From Candidatus Sumerlaeota bacterium (GTDB lineage: Bacteria; Sumerlaeota; Sumerlaeia; JADFCT01), in the NCBI GenBank assembly GCA_026398575.1, contig JAPLSP010000025.1, forward strand, positions 1-23,193: a stretch of 23,193 nt of DNA, written 5' to 3'. Below, one piece after another: positions 1 to 7,297 of this stretch (position 1 is the first letter of the stretch; each line of letters begins with the position of its first letter). Below the pieces are notes generated by a model. That model saw only the letters and a program-made list of their open reading frames with translations. It was not told the DNA's origin and did not search any database. The position numbers and the translations under genes are program-made.

Positions 1-214
1 CCGCTTTTTTGGGCAGGATGTCCTCCAGCAGTTCCCGCAGTTTGGGGATATCCCACTGGCGATTTCCCAGGTCATAAATAAGCTGTCCCACAGTCTCTTC
101 GGGTTTTACCTTGAAGAATTCATAGAAGGAGCGGCTGACCGAGACCACCCTGAGGTTTTGATCCAAAGAAATCAATGGCTCACGCACCGTGTTGATGACG
201 CTCTCAGCGAATTC
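1..214 (-). repeat. PAS-encoding direct repeat, copy C (cut by window edge)
   Basis: Third copy, from ESVINTVREPL to the window edge. A helical linker (GLEKTRKELEVIKKSADE) separates it from copy B. Confidence 0.8.
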
Positions 215-1420
215 AATGGATTCATCTGCAGATTTTTTAATAACCTCCAGTTCTTTCCGGGTCTTTTCCAGGCCGGCTTCTATCTCCTTGCGCTCGGTGA
301 TGTCCTCAATGGCCAGCAGAATGATCCGTTCTTTGCCCAGCACTCTTTGAATCTGCCGGGCATTCAGAAGCATGATGCGCCTGCCAATGGTGGCAAAATT
401 GTGTTCCACCTCATAACCATCGAAGGTTGCTTTTTGGGGAAGGATGGTTTCCAGCAGTTCCCGCAGCTTGGGGATATTCCACTGTTTATTGCCCAAGTCA
501 TAAATAAGCTGTCCCACGGTCTCTTCAGGTTTTACCTTGAAGACTTCATAGAAGGAGCGGCTGGCGGTGACCACCCTCAAATCCTGGTCCAGAACGATTA
601 AAGGTTCACGCACGGTGTTGATGATGCTCTCAGAGTATTCATTGACAATCAGCAACTGCTTTGCTTTTTTTTGTTCGGTTATGTCGTGCATAATAGCCGA
701 CACGCCACAAATATTTCCTAACTTGTCCTTGATGGACGAAAGGGTCAAAGAGATATCAATCACTACCCCATCTTTTCGGATACGTTTTGTTTCATGATTT
801 TTGATCACTTCTCCCGCTCGCAGCTGCTTAAGTTGGCTAAGTATTTCATCTTTGTAACCAGGAGGAGCTAAAAGAGAAATATTTTGACCATGCATCTCTT
901 TTTCGGTATAACCATATATTTTTTCCGCCCCTTTATTCCAACTGACAATATCTCCTTGCAAAGTTTTCCCAATAATGCCCTCAACCGATGTATTAACAAT
1001 TGCCGCCAAACTAAGATAAGACTCTTCCATACTCTTGCGCTTGGTGATATCTTCGATAGCAAGCAGAATAACTTTTGGCTTTTCCGGTGGCCTGGGGATC
1101 CTCCGGGCATTCAAAAGCATGGCGCGTTTGCCAATGCCAAGAAAATCGTGTTCAACCTCATAGTCATCAAAGGTTGCTTTTTCGGGAAGGATGGTTTCCA
1201 GCAGTTCCCGCAGCTTGGGGATATCCCACTGCTTATCGCCCAGATCATAAATAAGCTGTCCCACGGTCTCCTCGGGTTTTACCTTGAAGACGTCATAGAA
1301 GGAGCGGCTGGCGGAAACTACCCTTAAATCCTGGTCCAGAACGATTAAGGGTTCACGCACGGTATTGATGATACTTTCGGCGTATTCCAGAGATTTTTTT
1401 ACGGTTCTTTTCCAGAACAT
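1..1420 (-). CDS. Multi-PAS sensor protein, partial (3' end beyond window)
   Basis: The frame is open from ATG 1420 through base 1 (473 codons), so the C-terminus, where a histidine kinase or other output domain would be expected, is not visible. It holds four PAS-type domains: residues about 12-129, a more ordinary PAS at 135-252 (with WNKGAEKIYGYTEKE and ending HDITEQKKA), 261-378, and 403 to the edge. Domains 1, 3 and 4 are near-identical units with INTVREPL, SRSFY, VKPEETVGQLIYDLG and WDIPKLRELLE; this PAS type is known from CheB/CheR-PAS and hybrid kinases. No membrane segment is seen, so it is probably cytoplasmic. ATG 1420 has AGGAG 6 nt upstream. The frame stays open upstream to a TGA and reads GITKRKETE, the usual tail of another PAS domain, so the gene looks 5'-truncated or re-started. 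It lies 70 nt after tal and may be cotranscribed. Kinase function is inference. Confidence 0.85.
   Translation of the reverse strand, partial: MFWKRTVKKSLEYAESIINTVREPLIVLDQDLRVVSASRSFYDVFKVKPEETVGQLIYDLGDKQWDIPKLRELLETILPEKATFDDYEVEHDFLGIGKRAMLLNARRIPRPPEKPKVILLAIEDITKRKSMEESYLSLAAIVNTSVEGIIGKTLQGDIVSWNKGAEKIYGYTEKEMHGQNISLLAPPGYKDEILSQLKQLRAGEVIKNHETKRIRKDGVVIDISLTLSSIKDKLGNICGVSAIMHDITEQKKAKQLLIVNEYSESIINTVREPLIVLDQDLRVVTASRSFYEVFKVKPEETVGQLIYDLGNKQWNIPKLRELLETILPQKATFDGYEVEHNFATIGRRIMLLNARQIQRVLGKERIILLAIEDITERKEIEAGLEKTRKELEVIKKSADESIEFAESVINTVREPLISLDQNLRVVSVSRSFYEFFKVKPEETVGQLIYDLGNRQWDIPKLRELLEDILPKKA
287..640 (-). repeat. PAS-encoding direct repeat, copy B
   Basis: Second copy, the same length as copy A. 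It is separated from copy A by the canonical PAS domain and runs from ESIINTVREPL to EDITERK. Confidence 0.85.
1034..1387 (-). repeat. PAS-encoding direct repeat, copy A
   Basis: First of three in-gene copies of a unit of about 354 bp encoding the same PAS subtype. It differs from copy B mainly by scattered substitutions, for example DVFK against EVFK and GDKQWD against GNKQWN. Confidence 0.85.
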
Positions 1421-1490
1421 TTCTGTCTCCTTGCGTTTGGTGATGCCTTGAGCTGACTCTTGATGTCAATATCGGTACAGGCAAATGGAC

Positions 1491-2660
1491 TCACTTTGAT
1501 GGCGCGTCCCTCGCCTGCCGTGTCGGCGTTTTCGCCAAGGTCTCCATCAGCTTGTCGAACGGCTTGTTGAATTTCTCAACACCTTCATCCTCAAGTTGCT
1601 GCGTAACTTTGGCGATGCTGATACCGAGTTCCGGCAATTGCTCCAAAACCCATTTGGCTTGCTCGACATCTTCTTCCAAGCGGGCCTTCGGATCGCCGTG
1701 GTCGCGGTAAGCGTCAAGGGTTTCGAGCGGGACCGTGTTGATCGTATCCGGTCCGATGAGCGATTCGATGTATTTCACGTCGCTGTATTCAGGATTCTTG
1801 GTACCCGTGCTGGCCCACAGCAGCCGCTGCGCACGAGCGCCCATGCAGGCAAGTTTCTCAAACCGGGCGCTGCCGAAAATATCCTGGTAGATCTGATAGG
1901 CCATCTTCGCGCTGGCGACGGCAACTTGCCCATGCGCCTGCTTCGCGGCGTCGGCCTCCCTGCCGCCTTGCGCAATGCGTTTTTCCAGCAGCGGATCCAC
2001 CAGCGCATCAATGCGGCTCACAAAGAAACTGGCCACCGAGGCCACATGACTCACGGGCTTTCCCTGGGCGGTCTGCGCTTCGATACCGTCGAGATAGGCT
2101 TCCGCCACCTGCCGGTAACGCGGCAAACCGAAGAGCAGCGTGACGTTGACGCTGATTCCTTCGCTGATGAGTTGCCGGATGGCGGGCAGCCCTTCGTCCG
2201 TGGCGGGGACCTTGATGAAGACGTTGGGCCGGTTCAGGGCGCCCCACAACCGTCGGGCCTCCTGCATCGTGCCTTGGGTGTCGTTCGCCAGGTGCGGATT
2301 GACCTCCAGGCTGACATAACCGTCCTTGCCGTCCGTCTTTTCGTACACAGGCCGGAACTCGTCAGCGGCGCTCCGCACGTCGCGCTGGCTGAGAGCTTCA
2401 TAGATGGCTTTGGCGTCTTTTCCCTCAAGGGCCATGGCCCGAATATCCTTATCGTAATCCCGGCTTCCCGCGATAGCTTTCTCAAAGATGGCGGGATTCG
2501 AAGTCATTCCTCGTAGCCCGTCTTCCCCGATCAAACGCCGCAACTCGCAGCTGGCGATCAGATCGCGCCGGATGTAATCCAGCCAGAGGGATTGCCCGAA
2601 TGCTCCCAACTGGGTCAAAGGATTGCTTTTCATGATCCTGATTCCTTGGTCATAGCTCAT
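1491..2660 (-). CDS. tal: Transaldolase
   Basis: Transaldolase of the non-oxidative pentose phosphate pathway, moving a dihydroxyacetone unit between sugar phosphates in the cytoplasm. Visible landmarks are TSNPAIFEKAI (residues 53-63), the Schiff-base lysine K150 in NVFIKVPAT, VNVTLLF (171-177), SVASFFVSRID (208-218) and LWASTGTKNP (281-290). The length of 389 aa fits the longer bacterial and actinobacterial-type transaldolase rather than the short fructose-6-phosphate aldolase-like form. The chosen ATG has GAGAGGAG about 9 nt upstream; an internal ATG ten codons later (MKSNPLTQLG) has AAGGA before it and is an alternative. It is preceded by csbD with a hairpin between them and followed by the PAS gene after 70 nt. 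Confidence 0.95.
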   Translation of the reverse strand: MSYDQGIRIMKSNPLTQLGAFGQSLWLDYIRRDLIASCELRRLIGEDGLRGMTSNPAIFEKAIAGSRDYDKDIRAMALEGKDAKAIYEALSQRDVRSAADEFRPVYEKTDGKDGYVSLEVNPHLANDTQGTMQEARRLWGALNRPNVFIKVPATDEGLPAIRQLISEGISVNVTLLFGLPRYRQVAEAYLDGIEAQTAQGKPVSHVASVASFFVSRIDALVDPLLEKRIAQGGREADAAKQAHGQVAVASAKMAYQIYQDIFGSARFEKLACMGARAQRLLWASTGTKNPEYSDVKYIESLIGPDTINTVPLETLDAYRDHGDPKARLEEDVEQAKWVLEQLPELGISIAKVTQQLEDEGVEKFNKPFDKLMETLAKTPTRQARDAPSK

Positions 2661-2716
2661 CGCCCCTCGCTCCTCTCAAATGCAACCAACTAGCAAAAGC
2701 AAAATAGCGATGCGGG

Positions 2717-2738
2717 AGGCCGGGGCTTGCTCCGGCCT
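2717..2738 (-). terminator. Hairpin after csbD
   Basis: Inverted repeat AGGCCGG / CCGGCCT with an 8-nt loop, lying between the csbD stop and the tal start. On the minus strand only a weak T-run (TTTTG) follows, about 18 nt later, so it may be a leaky terminator or an mRNA end-stabiliser. Confidence 0.45.
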
Positions 2739-2774
2739 TCCATCTCCAAGTCAGAATCACGAGCCCCGACAACA

Positions 2775-2942
2775 TCACCCGCGCATTTGTTTCGAGACTT
2801 TGGCGACGGCCTTCTCAACAGCTTGATTAACCTGGCCAATCGCCTGATCCGTCTTGCCTTTATTGCGAAGCTTGTCATTGCCAGTCAACGCGCCCGCTGC
2901 TTCTTCGATTCGCCCCTTCACGATGTCTGTCTTGCCGCCCAT
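2775..2942 (-). CDS. CsbD-family stress protein
   Basis: A 55-aa protein beginning MGGKTDIVKGRIEEAAGAL, then GNDKLRNKGKTDQAIGQVNQ and AVEKAVAKV. This is the CsbD-like pattern (helical, with K-G-x-x-x-x-A-x-G near the N-terminus and KGK-x-DQ-x-x-G in the middle). CsbD is a general-stress protein of unknown mechanism, sigmaB-controlled in Bacillus and widespread in proteobacteria. ATG 2942 has AAAAGGAG 8 nt upstream. The gene starts 21 nt after the triple-BON gene, so the two are almost certainly cotranscribed, a usual pairing of envelope or osmotic stress functions. Confidence 0.9.
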   Translation of the reverse strand: MGGKTDIVKGRIEEAAGALTGNDKLRNKGKTDQAIGQVNQAVEKAVAKVSKQMRG

Positions 2943-2963
2943 GATGATGACTCCTTTTCCTGG

Positions 2964-3743
2964 CTACCTGGTTTTGGCCTCTTCGACTGTCATCTCGTTA
3001 TTCACGCTGGTTACGCCATGGATGTCGGTGACCAGCTTGGTGACCAGGGATCTTTCGGCCGCGTTCTTGGCAATGCCGGTCAACGTGACCTCGCCATTCC
3101 TTGTCTCGACCTTGGTCTTCAGGGCGCTGGTCGAACGATGGGTTGACAAGGCTATCTTGACCTGGGCAGTGACAGACGCGTCATCAATCTTCTGACCCGC
3201 CGTTCGATCCGCCGTTTTCGGAGTCGCCGCCACCGTCATCTCATTCTTCACTTCTTTCACGCCTTCGATGTCTTTGGCGTATTCGGCGGTCAGCTCTTTC
3301 TGAGCCAGGCTTGAGGCTTCGCCTGTCAGAGTCACGATTCCATCTCTCGCCTTGACGGTGGTCTTGCCGGCATTGACGTGGCGATGGAACAACAGGGTAT
3401 AGTTCACCTTTCTGATAATCCACTTATCCGAGTTAGCCACAGAGGGTTCGACTTTGGGCGCCAGCTGATTATCCACGCGGGTAACCCCGGGCAGACTTGC
3501 CGCAGTCTCCTGAGCCAACGATTTGTGGGGTTCTTCGGCCACAGTTCCGGTCAGCGTAACGACGCCATCTTTGGCTTCGATCTTGATGGAATCGTCCTTG
3601 AGATACGTCTTATAGACATAGCTCTGCTTGAACGATGACTCGATTCTATCGTCGGTCTCCGACGCACGCAGAGGCGCGCAGATCATGAACATTGCAACCG
3701 CAGCGGCTGCAAACACCAAGAGATACATCGCTTTCCGTTTCAT
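2964..3743 (-). CDS. Exported triple-BON-domain protein (OsmY-like)
   Basis: A 259-aa protein with a clear signal peptide: MKRK, then a hydrophobic stretch at residues 6-23, with probable cleavage near APLRAS. Three BON domains follow at about 33-97, 108-173 and 186-254. Each shows the pattern V-K/E-x-x-G-x-VTLTG, a helix, then GV-x-x-V-x-N (GVVTLTGTVAE, GIVTLTGEASS, GEVTLTGIAKN). BON domains are thought to bind phospholipid or stabilise membranes; OsmY is the periplasmic osmotic-shock representative. The ATG has GAGG 8 nt upstream, and a small hairpin (GGGGG-AATG-CCCCC, 3772-3785) lies in its leader. It is cotranscribed with csbD. Periplasmic location is inferred from the signal peptide. Confidence 0.9.
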   Translation of the reverse strand: MKRKAMYLLVFAAAAVAMFMICAPLRASETDDRIESSFKQSYVYKTYLKDDSIKIEAKDGVVTLTGTVAEEPHKSLAQETAASLPGVTRVDNQLAPKVEPSVANSDKWIIRKVNYTLLFHRHVNAGKTTVKARDGIVTLTGEASSLAQKELTAEYAKDIEGVKEVKNEMTVAATPKTADRTAGQKIDDASVTAQVKIALSTHRSTSALKTKVETRNGEVTLTGIAKNAAERSLVTKLVTDIHGVTSVNNEMTVEEAKTR

Positions 3744-3967
3744 TTTGTTGCCTCGATTCTTCCGTAGTTGTGGGGGAATGCCCCCTTTCGGTTGAACAGT
3801 TCACTCTCCTGCGATCTTTTGCCGCGCCTCCGTTCTGACTTTGAGTTCTGTCTCTACGGCGGGCAAAATACGCAAAGCGACGGGCCTTGGTTATGGGGCA
3901 TATACCCTTGCCTCCCGCAAGTCCCGGTCGTCTGGGCCACTTTCGCTTCATCTTGTCACTGCATAAT
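3744..3967 (-). other. Leader region of BON gene with a decayed AsmA 5' fragment
   Basis: No convincing gene. From 3951 down to about 3912 the minus strand reads MKRKWPRRPGLAGG, matching the first 14 codons of the AsmA-like gene that starts at 6004 (VKRNWPRRLAIAGA). Similarity then stops and the frame continues into unrelated sequence and the BON gene. This is the broken end of a duplicated block. Confidence 0.6.
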
Positions 3968-4108
3968 TCAGCGGCGATCGTTGCGCTCATCATGACTGTC
4001 TTTATGTTGATCATAGTGGCGGCTTCCACAGCTGAAAAAACAGCCTGTGCTTCCCATCAGAATCACGGCGATAAGCGCGATGCTGAAATACCGGGCGATC
4101 ATTTTCAT
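3912..4108 (-). repeat. Duplicated lipoprotein/AsmA-start block, copy 1
   Basis: Colinear with 5965-6161 at a constant offset of 2053 bp and no net indels. It covers the whole 46-aa lipoprotein gene, the 16-nt spacer and the first 14 codons of the AsmA-like gene. Confidence 0.85.
3968..4108 (-). CDS. Small lipoprotein (46 aa), paralogue 1
   Basis: Reads MKMIARYFSIALIAVILMG, then STGC, then a short polar tail rich in H, D, R and K (HYDQHKDSHDERNDRR). STGC after a hydrophobic stretch is a lipobox, so Cys23 is the expected lipidated residue and the mature tail is only 24 aa. ATG 4108 has AGGA 5 nt upstream; an internal ATG two codons later is possible. It is a near-copy of the gene at 6161-6021, especially across the identical stretch SIALIAVILMGSTGCFF. 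The tail carries little besides charge, so no function can be assigned; metal binding by the His/Asp-rich tail is only a guess. Confidence 0.75.
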   Translation of the reverse strand: MKMIARYFSIALIAVILMGSTGCFFSCGSRHYDQHKDSHDERNDRR

Positions 4109-4154
4109 TTTAATCCTGCCTTTCCATGTATCTTCGCTTTTTATCTGAAATACT

Positions 4155-4342
4155 AGCGAACGCCATGCCGGAAGGACGCCCTTGCCACAGGCAGGACCGT
4201 AGACTGTTTGAGTGAGACAAGTTACGGTGACCCGCTTTCGGATCAGGCAGCGCGAAGGCTATGCGCATCGGAAGCTGCAACTCCGGCCAGGGCGGACGCC
4301 GGAGCTCCGGTTGAAGGCGGGGGCGCCGCGCTTATCAAAACC
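4155..4342 (+). repeat. Dispersed intergenic repeat, copy 1
   Basis: Shares with 10719 and 15929 the start AGCGAACGCCATGCCGGAA, then GTAGACTGTTT, GCGCATCGGAAGCTG, a GGAGCTCC palindrome (CCGGAGCTCCGG at 4299-4310), and with 10719 the end GCGCTTATCAAAA. In the plus direction it reads in frame like part of the 81-aa protein encoded at 7543-7298. It sits between the AsmA-like gene's 3' end and lipoprotein gene 1. Confidence 0.8.
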
Positions 4343-4357
4343 GTGGCGCCCCCTTTT
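4319..4357 (+). terminator. Hairpin GGGGGCGCC/GGCGCCCCC + TTTT
   Basis: Perfect 9-bp inverted repeat with a 17-nt loop that includes the GCGCTTATCAAAA core of the repeat. A TTTT run follows on the plus strand. It lies 40 nt beyond the stop of the minus-strand AsmA-like gene, so it may also stop or stabilise that transcript, though its T-run faces the other way. Confidence 0.5.
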
Positions 4358-4396
4358 GCAGGTCTTCTTTGATGGAGACCTTCTTCGCGTTCAAGG

Positions 4397-6004
4397 TCAC
4401 TGGGCAAACTCATCTGCGAATTCCTTGTAGAGGCTCTTGCCGAGGCGGCCGCCGCTGGAGACGACTCCGCGAAGAAATGTGACAGTGCCTTCTCCAATGT
4501 CTTTCAGGGATTCCTTGCTGACGAGGTCGGTAGGCGCAGCGTTCCAGTCGCCCCGGATACGCACGCGTATCAGCCTATCCTGCAGATGCACGACGAGCTT
4601 TACGAGCGGGATTGAGGCGAGCACATCATGCAGCTGCTTGACCGGCGCCACAATCGCGTATAGATCGAGATAATGCTTCTCGATGTCCACCTGGCCGCCG
4701 GACTCGATATCTATCGCGGCGACTCCATTGGCCACGCGAGCCTTGTTCAGCGTGACCACGGAGCCTTTGACCGCGAATGTGGCCTCGACATCGGTATCTT
4801 GGAGCGCATCAAACGGCAACAGACCCGCAACCTTGAAGAGAGCGACCAGAAGCGGCACATCGCCCAAGTAGGCATCCTGAAGGAACACATAGCCCCGCCC
4901 CGCCGTCTCATTGACAGCGCCGGCGCGGCCATTCGCGATGTAGAAGTACTGGAGTTCTCCTTTGCGGGTTTTCTGACTGTCGCCCAGGAGTTTTCGCAGC
5001 TCATCGTAACTGACGCCTTGAGCGTCCTCGCGATAGCGGTATTTCACCGTTCCGTCACTCAGCGCATTCGCGGTCAACTTGCCCTTCATCCGGCCCTTGC
5101 AGAACGACGCCGACCATTCCGCCACGGCGCCGGAGGGGGCCTGCCCGTCGAACTTGATTTCCCCCGCGAAGTCCTTGTAAACCGGGCCATACGCGCAAGA
5201 CACGCACCCGCTGCTCATAACGATGGCGCCGGAAATTCTGATGGTAGAGAAGGAGGGGAGGCCGGCCAGCGCCCCGCGCACGCCCACGTTCACATCCATC
5301 TTTCCATCCGCCTGCATGGCGTATGGCACATTCAACGCCGCGATGACGGCGGTAGCCTCTTTGCGAACGAACGTATGCCTCATAACAATGTTCAGGTCAG
5401 CCTCCAGCGATTCACCTTCCACTGTTCCGCTCAGAAGGAGTTCATCCCCGGGTATGCTGGTTGCTTGTTTCATCTCGATGCGATGAATCTGCCCATCGCG
5501 GCGAACCGTGAGTTGAAGACCGTCGCAAGCAGATATCGCCTTCCCATCGGCGGTGATGCCGATGGACATACTGCGAAAAGTTATGGCGCGGAGATCGAAA
5601 TACTTGTTCTCGCCTTGGGGAGTTGGCGCGGATTTGATCGGGAGCAGGAATACGCCACCCGCAAAGTATCCTTGCAAGGCGAGATCCTCGACCTCCACCT
5701 CGCAAAGAACCGGATGCAGCCCGGGCCAGCCGCGCGGCGTCAGTTTGACGGATCCCGCATCGAGCCACTTCCGGCCGGCGGCGTCGCGCAGTTCGACGCC
5801 GCGAAGGTAAGACGGGCCTCTCCAGTTGAAGCTGACAGCGCTTATGACCAGCTTGCCGTCCCATCGGTCGCGCAAGGCCGCCGAAATCTGCTGACGCAGC
5901 ACGAGAGGAACGAGCCAATACTTGCCACCCAGGATAGCGGCGGTAACAGCGAGGACCAGCGCCGCTCCCGCGATTGCCAGTCGTCTGGGCCAGTTTCGTT
6001 TCAC
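4397..6004 (-). CDS. AsmA-like membrane-anchored protein
   Basis: A 535-aa protein from GTG 6004. Its N-terminus (KRNWPRRLAIAGAALVLAV...) is a signal-anchor followed by a long beta-rich periplasmic region. Residues about 370-490 resemble the AsmA-like C-terminal domain: GRGYVFLQDAYLGDVPLL, then GLLPFDAL, a KGSVVTLNKARV strand and GGQVDIEKHYLDL. AsmA/TamB-type proteins bridge or modulate the envelope and outer-membrane lipid or protein traffic; this one is short for TamB. The start is uncertain: the frame is open to ATG 6064, inside the preceding lipoprotein gene, and no strong ribosome site precedes GTG. GTG is preferred because it gives a clean signal-anchor and because the duplicated copy has ATG at the same place. 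It begins 16 nt after lipoprotein gene 2, suggesting translational coupling. Confidence 0.75.
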   Translation of the reverse strand: MKRNWPRRLAIAGAALVLAVTAAILGGKYWLVPLVLRQQISAALRDRWDGKLVISAVSFNWRGPSYLRGVELRDAAGRKWLDAGSVKLTPRGWPGLHPVLCEVEVEDLALQGYFAGGVFLLPIKSAPTPQGENKYFDLRAITFRSMSIGITADGKAISACDGLQLTVRRDGQIHRIEMKQATSIPGDELLLSGTVEGESLEADLNIVMRHTFVRKEATAVIAALNVPYAMQADGKMDVNVGVRGALAGLPSFSTIRISGAIVMSSGCVSCAYGPVYKDFAGEIKFDGQAPSGAVAEWSASFCKGRMKGKLTANALSDGTVKYRYREDAQGVSYDELRKLLGDSQKTRKGELQYFYIANGRAGAVNETAGRGYVFLQDAYLGDVPLLVALFKVAGLLPFDALQDTDVEATFAVKGSVVTLNKARVANGVAAIDIESGGQVDIEKHYLDLYAIVAPVKQLHDVLASIPLVKLVVHLQDRLIRVRIRGDWNAAPTDLVSKESLKDIGEGTVTFLRGVVSSGGRLGKSLYKEFADEFAQ

Positions 6005-6161
6005 CTTGGCGCCACATGGTTCAGCGGTGATCGCGGCGCTCATCATGACCATCGCGATGCTCATTGCGGTCGTGACCGCCCCGGCCGAAAAAGCATCCTG
6101 TGCTTCCCATCAGAATCACGGCGATCAGCGCAATGCTTAAATACCTGGTTATTGCTTTCAT
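5965..6161 (-). repeat. Duplicated lipoprotein/AsmA-start block, copy 2
   Basis: The apparent parent of the block at 3912-4108, because here the AsmA-like gene continues intact beyond the homology. Confidence 0.85.
6021..6161 (-). CDS. Small lipoprotein (46 aa), paralogue 2
   Basis: Reads MKAITRYLSIALIAVILMG, lipobox STGC, then FFGRGGHDRNEHRDGHDERRDHR, a 24-residue mature peptide made almost wholly of His, Asp, Arg, Glu and Gly. ATG 6161 has GGGAG 7 nt upstream, an ideal ribosome site; the ATG two codons earlier (6167) is too close to it. It lies 39 nt after the DUF3332 gene and 16 nt before the AsmA-like start, so it is inside an operon. It is paralogous to the gene at 4108-3968. Lipoprotein export is well supported by the lipobox; its role is unknown. 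Confidence 0.78.
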   Translation of the reverse strand: MKAITRYLSIALIAVILMGSTGCFFGRGGHDRNEHRDGHDERRDHR

Positions 6162-6200
6162 TTTCATTCTCCCTTTCTATATTCGATTGGTCCTTTTCCC

Positions 6201-6791
6201 TTATGGCCGGGCTGGCAGCATCGCCAAGTCCGCAGCCTTCAGCGTCGAAACTGTCTTTCCTTGCGCATCGGCCAGAACCAGATCGCCATCCGCGCTCCGA
6301 ATCGTTGTTCCCAACAGGCGCCCCTCGGCGTCGCGCAATTCGCAAACGCCCTTTGAAACGCGTATCAGGCGATAGGCAGCCAGTACACGCCCATCCTTTG
6401 ACACGGCCAGTTCCGCTTCATGGCCGTCAGGCAATGGCGAAAGTGTCACCACCGTCCCGTCGCCCAAACACTCCTGTGAGGCAACCTGAAGAGACGATTC
6501 GCTCCAGAATTCGATCAAGTTCAGCACGATCGCGTCACCGATGGCGGCGACACAATAGACTGGGATTATCACAAACGCCCAGAAAACAGCTTGCTTGGTG
6601 ATATCGCCGTTTTTCCGATTGTGAAAATCATCGCCGACCTCCCCGTTAAACCGATAAACCGCGCGAGTCATGGGGAACCGGCCATAGCAGGCCATGGTTG
6701 CCCCCAAGAAAACAATCAACAGCGTCATGGCAATGAGTGATGTCATGCGCGGACGAAGCTTTTGCATCTGTTTCATGGTTGTATGCCCCAT
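6201..6791 (-). CDS. DUF3332-family putative lipoprotein
   Basis: A 196-aa protein with a hydrophobic segment at residues 17-34 ending ATMAC-YGRF, a probable though atypical lipobox at Cys35. It then has the family hallmarks FPMTRAVYRFNGEVG (39-53), a second hydrophobic stretch QAVFWAFVIIPVYCVAAIGDAIVLN and IEFW near 91-95, and a beta-rich tail. DUF3332 proteins are small envelope proteins of unknown function in Gram-negative bacteria. The ATG has GGGAGA 7 nt upstream; an ATG five codons in (MKQMQK) is an alternative. It sits 24 nt after the DUF3185 gene and 39 nt before lipoprotein gene 2. Confidence 0.85.
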   Translation of the reverse strand: MGHTTMKQMQKLRPRMTSLIAMTLLIVFLGATMACYGRFPMTRAVYRFNGEVGDDFHNRKNGDITKQAVFWAFVIIPVYCVAAIGDAIVLNLIEFWSESSLQVASQECLGDGTVVTLSPLPDGHEAELAVSKDGRVLAAYRLIRVSKGVCELRDAEGRLLGTTIRSADGDLVLADAQGKTVSTLKAADLAMLPARP

Positions 6792-6815
6792 GACAAGATC
6801 TCCCTTTTCAAGAGG

Positions 6816-7040
6816 TCATGCTTCCCTGCGGTTTGCCATAACCAACAACGCGATCCCGCCAATCAGCGCGACGGCGCCCACGATTGGCGGCAGCGGAATC
6901 GTTCTCGTTTTTTCCGTCGTCACCTGGATCGGGCCGAGATCAACGGCCCTGCTTCTGGTCGTATAACTGATGCCCTGATGCGCGAACGCCACGATGCCCA
7001 GGGCGATCAGAATAATCGCAATTACGGTTTTGGGTCTCAT
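6816..7040 (-). CDS. DUF3185-family small membrane protein
   Basis: A 74-aa protein with two membrane helices: residues 4-22 (KTVIAIILIALGIVAFAHQ) and about 50-68 (PPIVGAVALIGGIALLVMA). The polar link between them, YTTRSRAVDLGPIQVTTEK, then T-IPLPP, is the DUF3185 signature. The ATG has AGGAG 6 nt upstream. It follows the lmo0937-type gene by 37 nt. The function of the family is unknown; it often occurs with other stress-related small membrane proteins, as here. Confidence 0.88.
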   Translation of the reverse strand: MRPKTVIAIILIALGIVAFAHQGISYTTRSRAVDLGPIQVTTEKTRTIPLPPIVGAVALIGGIALLVMANRREA

Positions 7041-7077
7041 TGAAATCTCCTGTTTCCCTTACAGGGTTAGCCGATTT

Positions 7078-7227
7078 TTACAGCGTTCGCCGCCCCTGGA
7101 TGATGTTGATCAACACCACAATAACGGCAACCACAAGCAAAAAGTGGATAAACCCGCCCATTGTGTAACTGCTCACCAACCCCAGCAGCCACATAACCAA
7201 CAGTATTACAGCGATTGTCCATAGCAT
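7078..7227 (-). CDS. lmo0937-family small membrane protein
   Basis: A 49-aa protein, MLWTIAVILLVMWLLGLVSS, then YTMGGFIHFLLVVAVIVVLI and NIIQGRRTL. Two membrane helices flank a YTMGGFIH turn, which is the lmo0937-family pattern. ATG 7227 has AAGGAG 7 nt upstream; an in-frame ATG at 7233 is too close to that site. It is an inner-membrane protein of unknown role, common in stress clusters, and is first in a tight run with DUF3185 and DUF3332. Confidence 0.9.
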   Translation of the reverse strand: MLWTIAVILLVMWLLGLVSSYTMGGFIHFLLVVAVIVVLINIIQGRRTL

Positions 7228-7297
7228 TGTCATTCTCCTTTTCATTTAAGTTCCGATCCAAACCGGTTGTGTTCTATCATGAAGTGGATACCGTTCG

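Noticed and set aside
158..1327. Two similar 147-codon plus-strand open frames (158-601, 884-1327)
   Set aside because: They look like paralogues only because they are antisense to two copies of the same PAS repeat.
1596..2516. 306-codon plus-strand open frame
   Set aside because: Antisense to transaldolase; no domain pattern.
3646..4029. 127-codon minus-strand open frame
   Set aside because: It begins inside the lipoprotein gene, carries the 14-codon AsmA remnant, then unrelated sequence, and ends inside the BON gene.
4673..6601. 642-codon plus-strand open frame
   Set aside because: It lies opposite the AsmA-like, lipoprotein and DUF3332 genes, each with family features and ribosome sites; its translation is Arg/Ala/His-rich with no recognisable domain.
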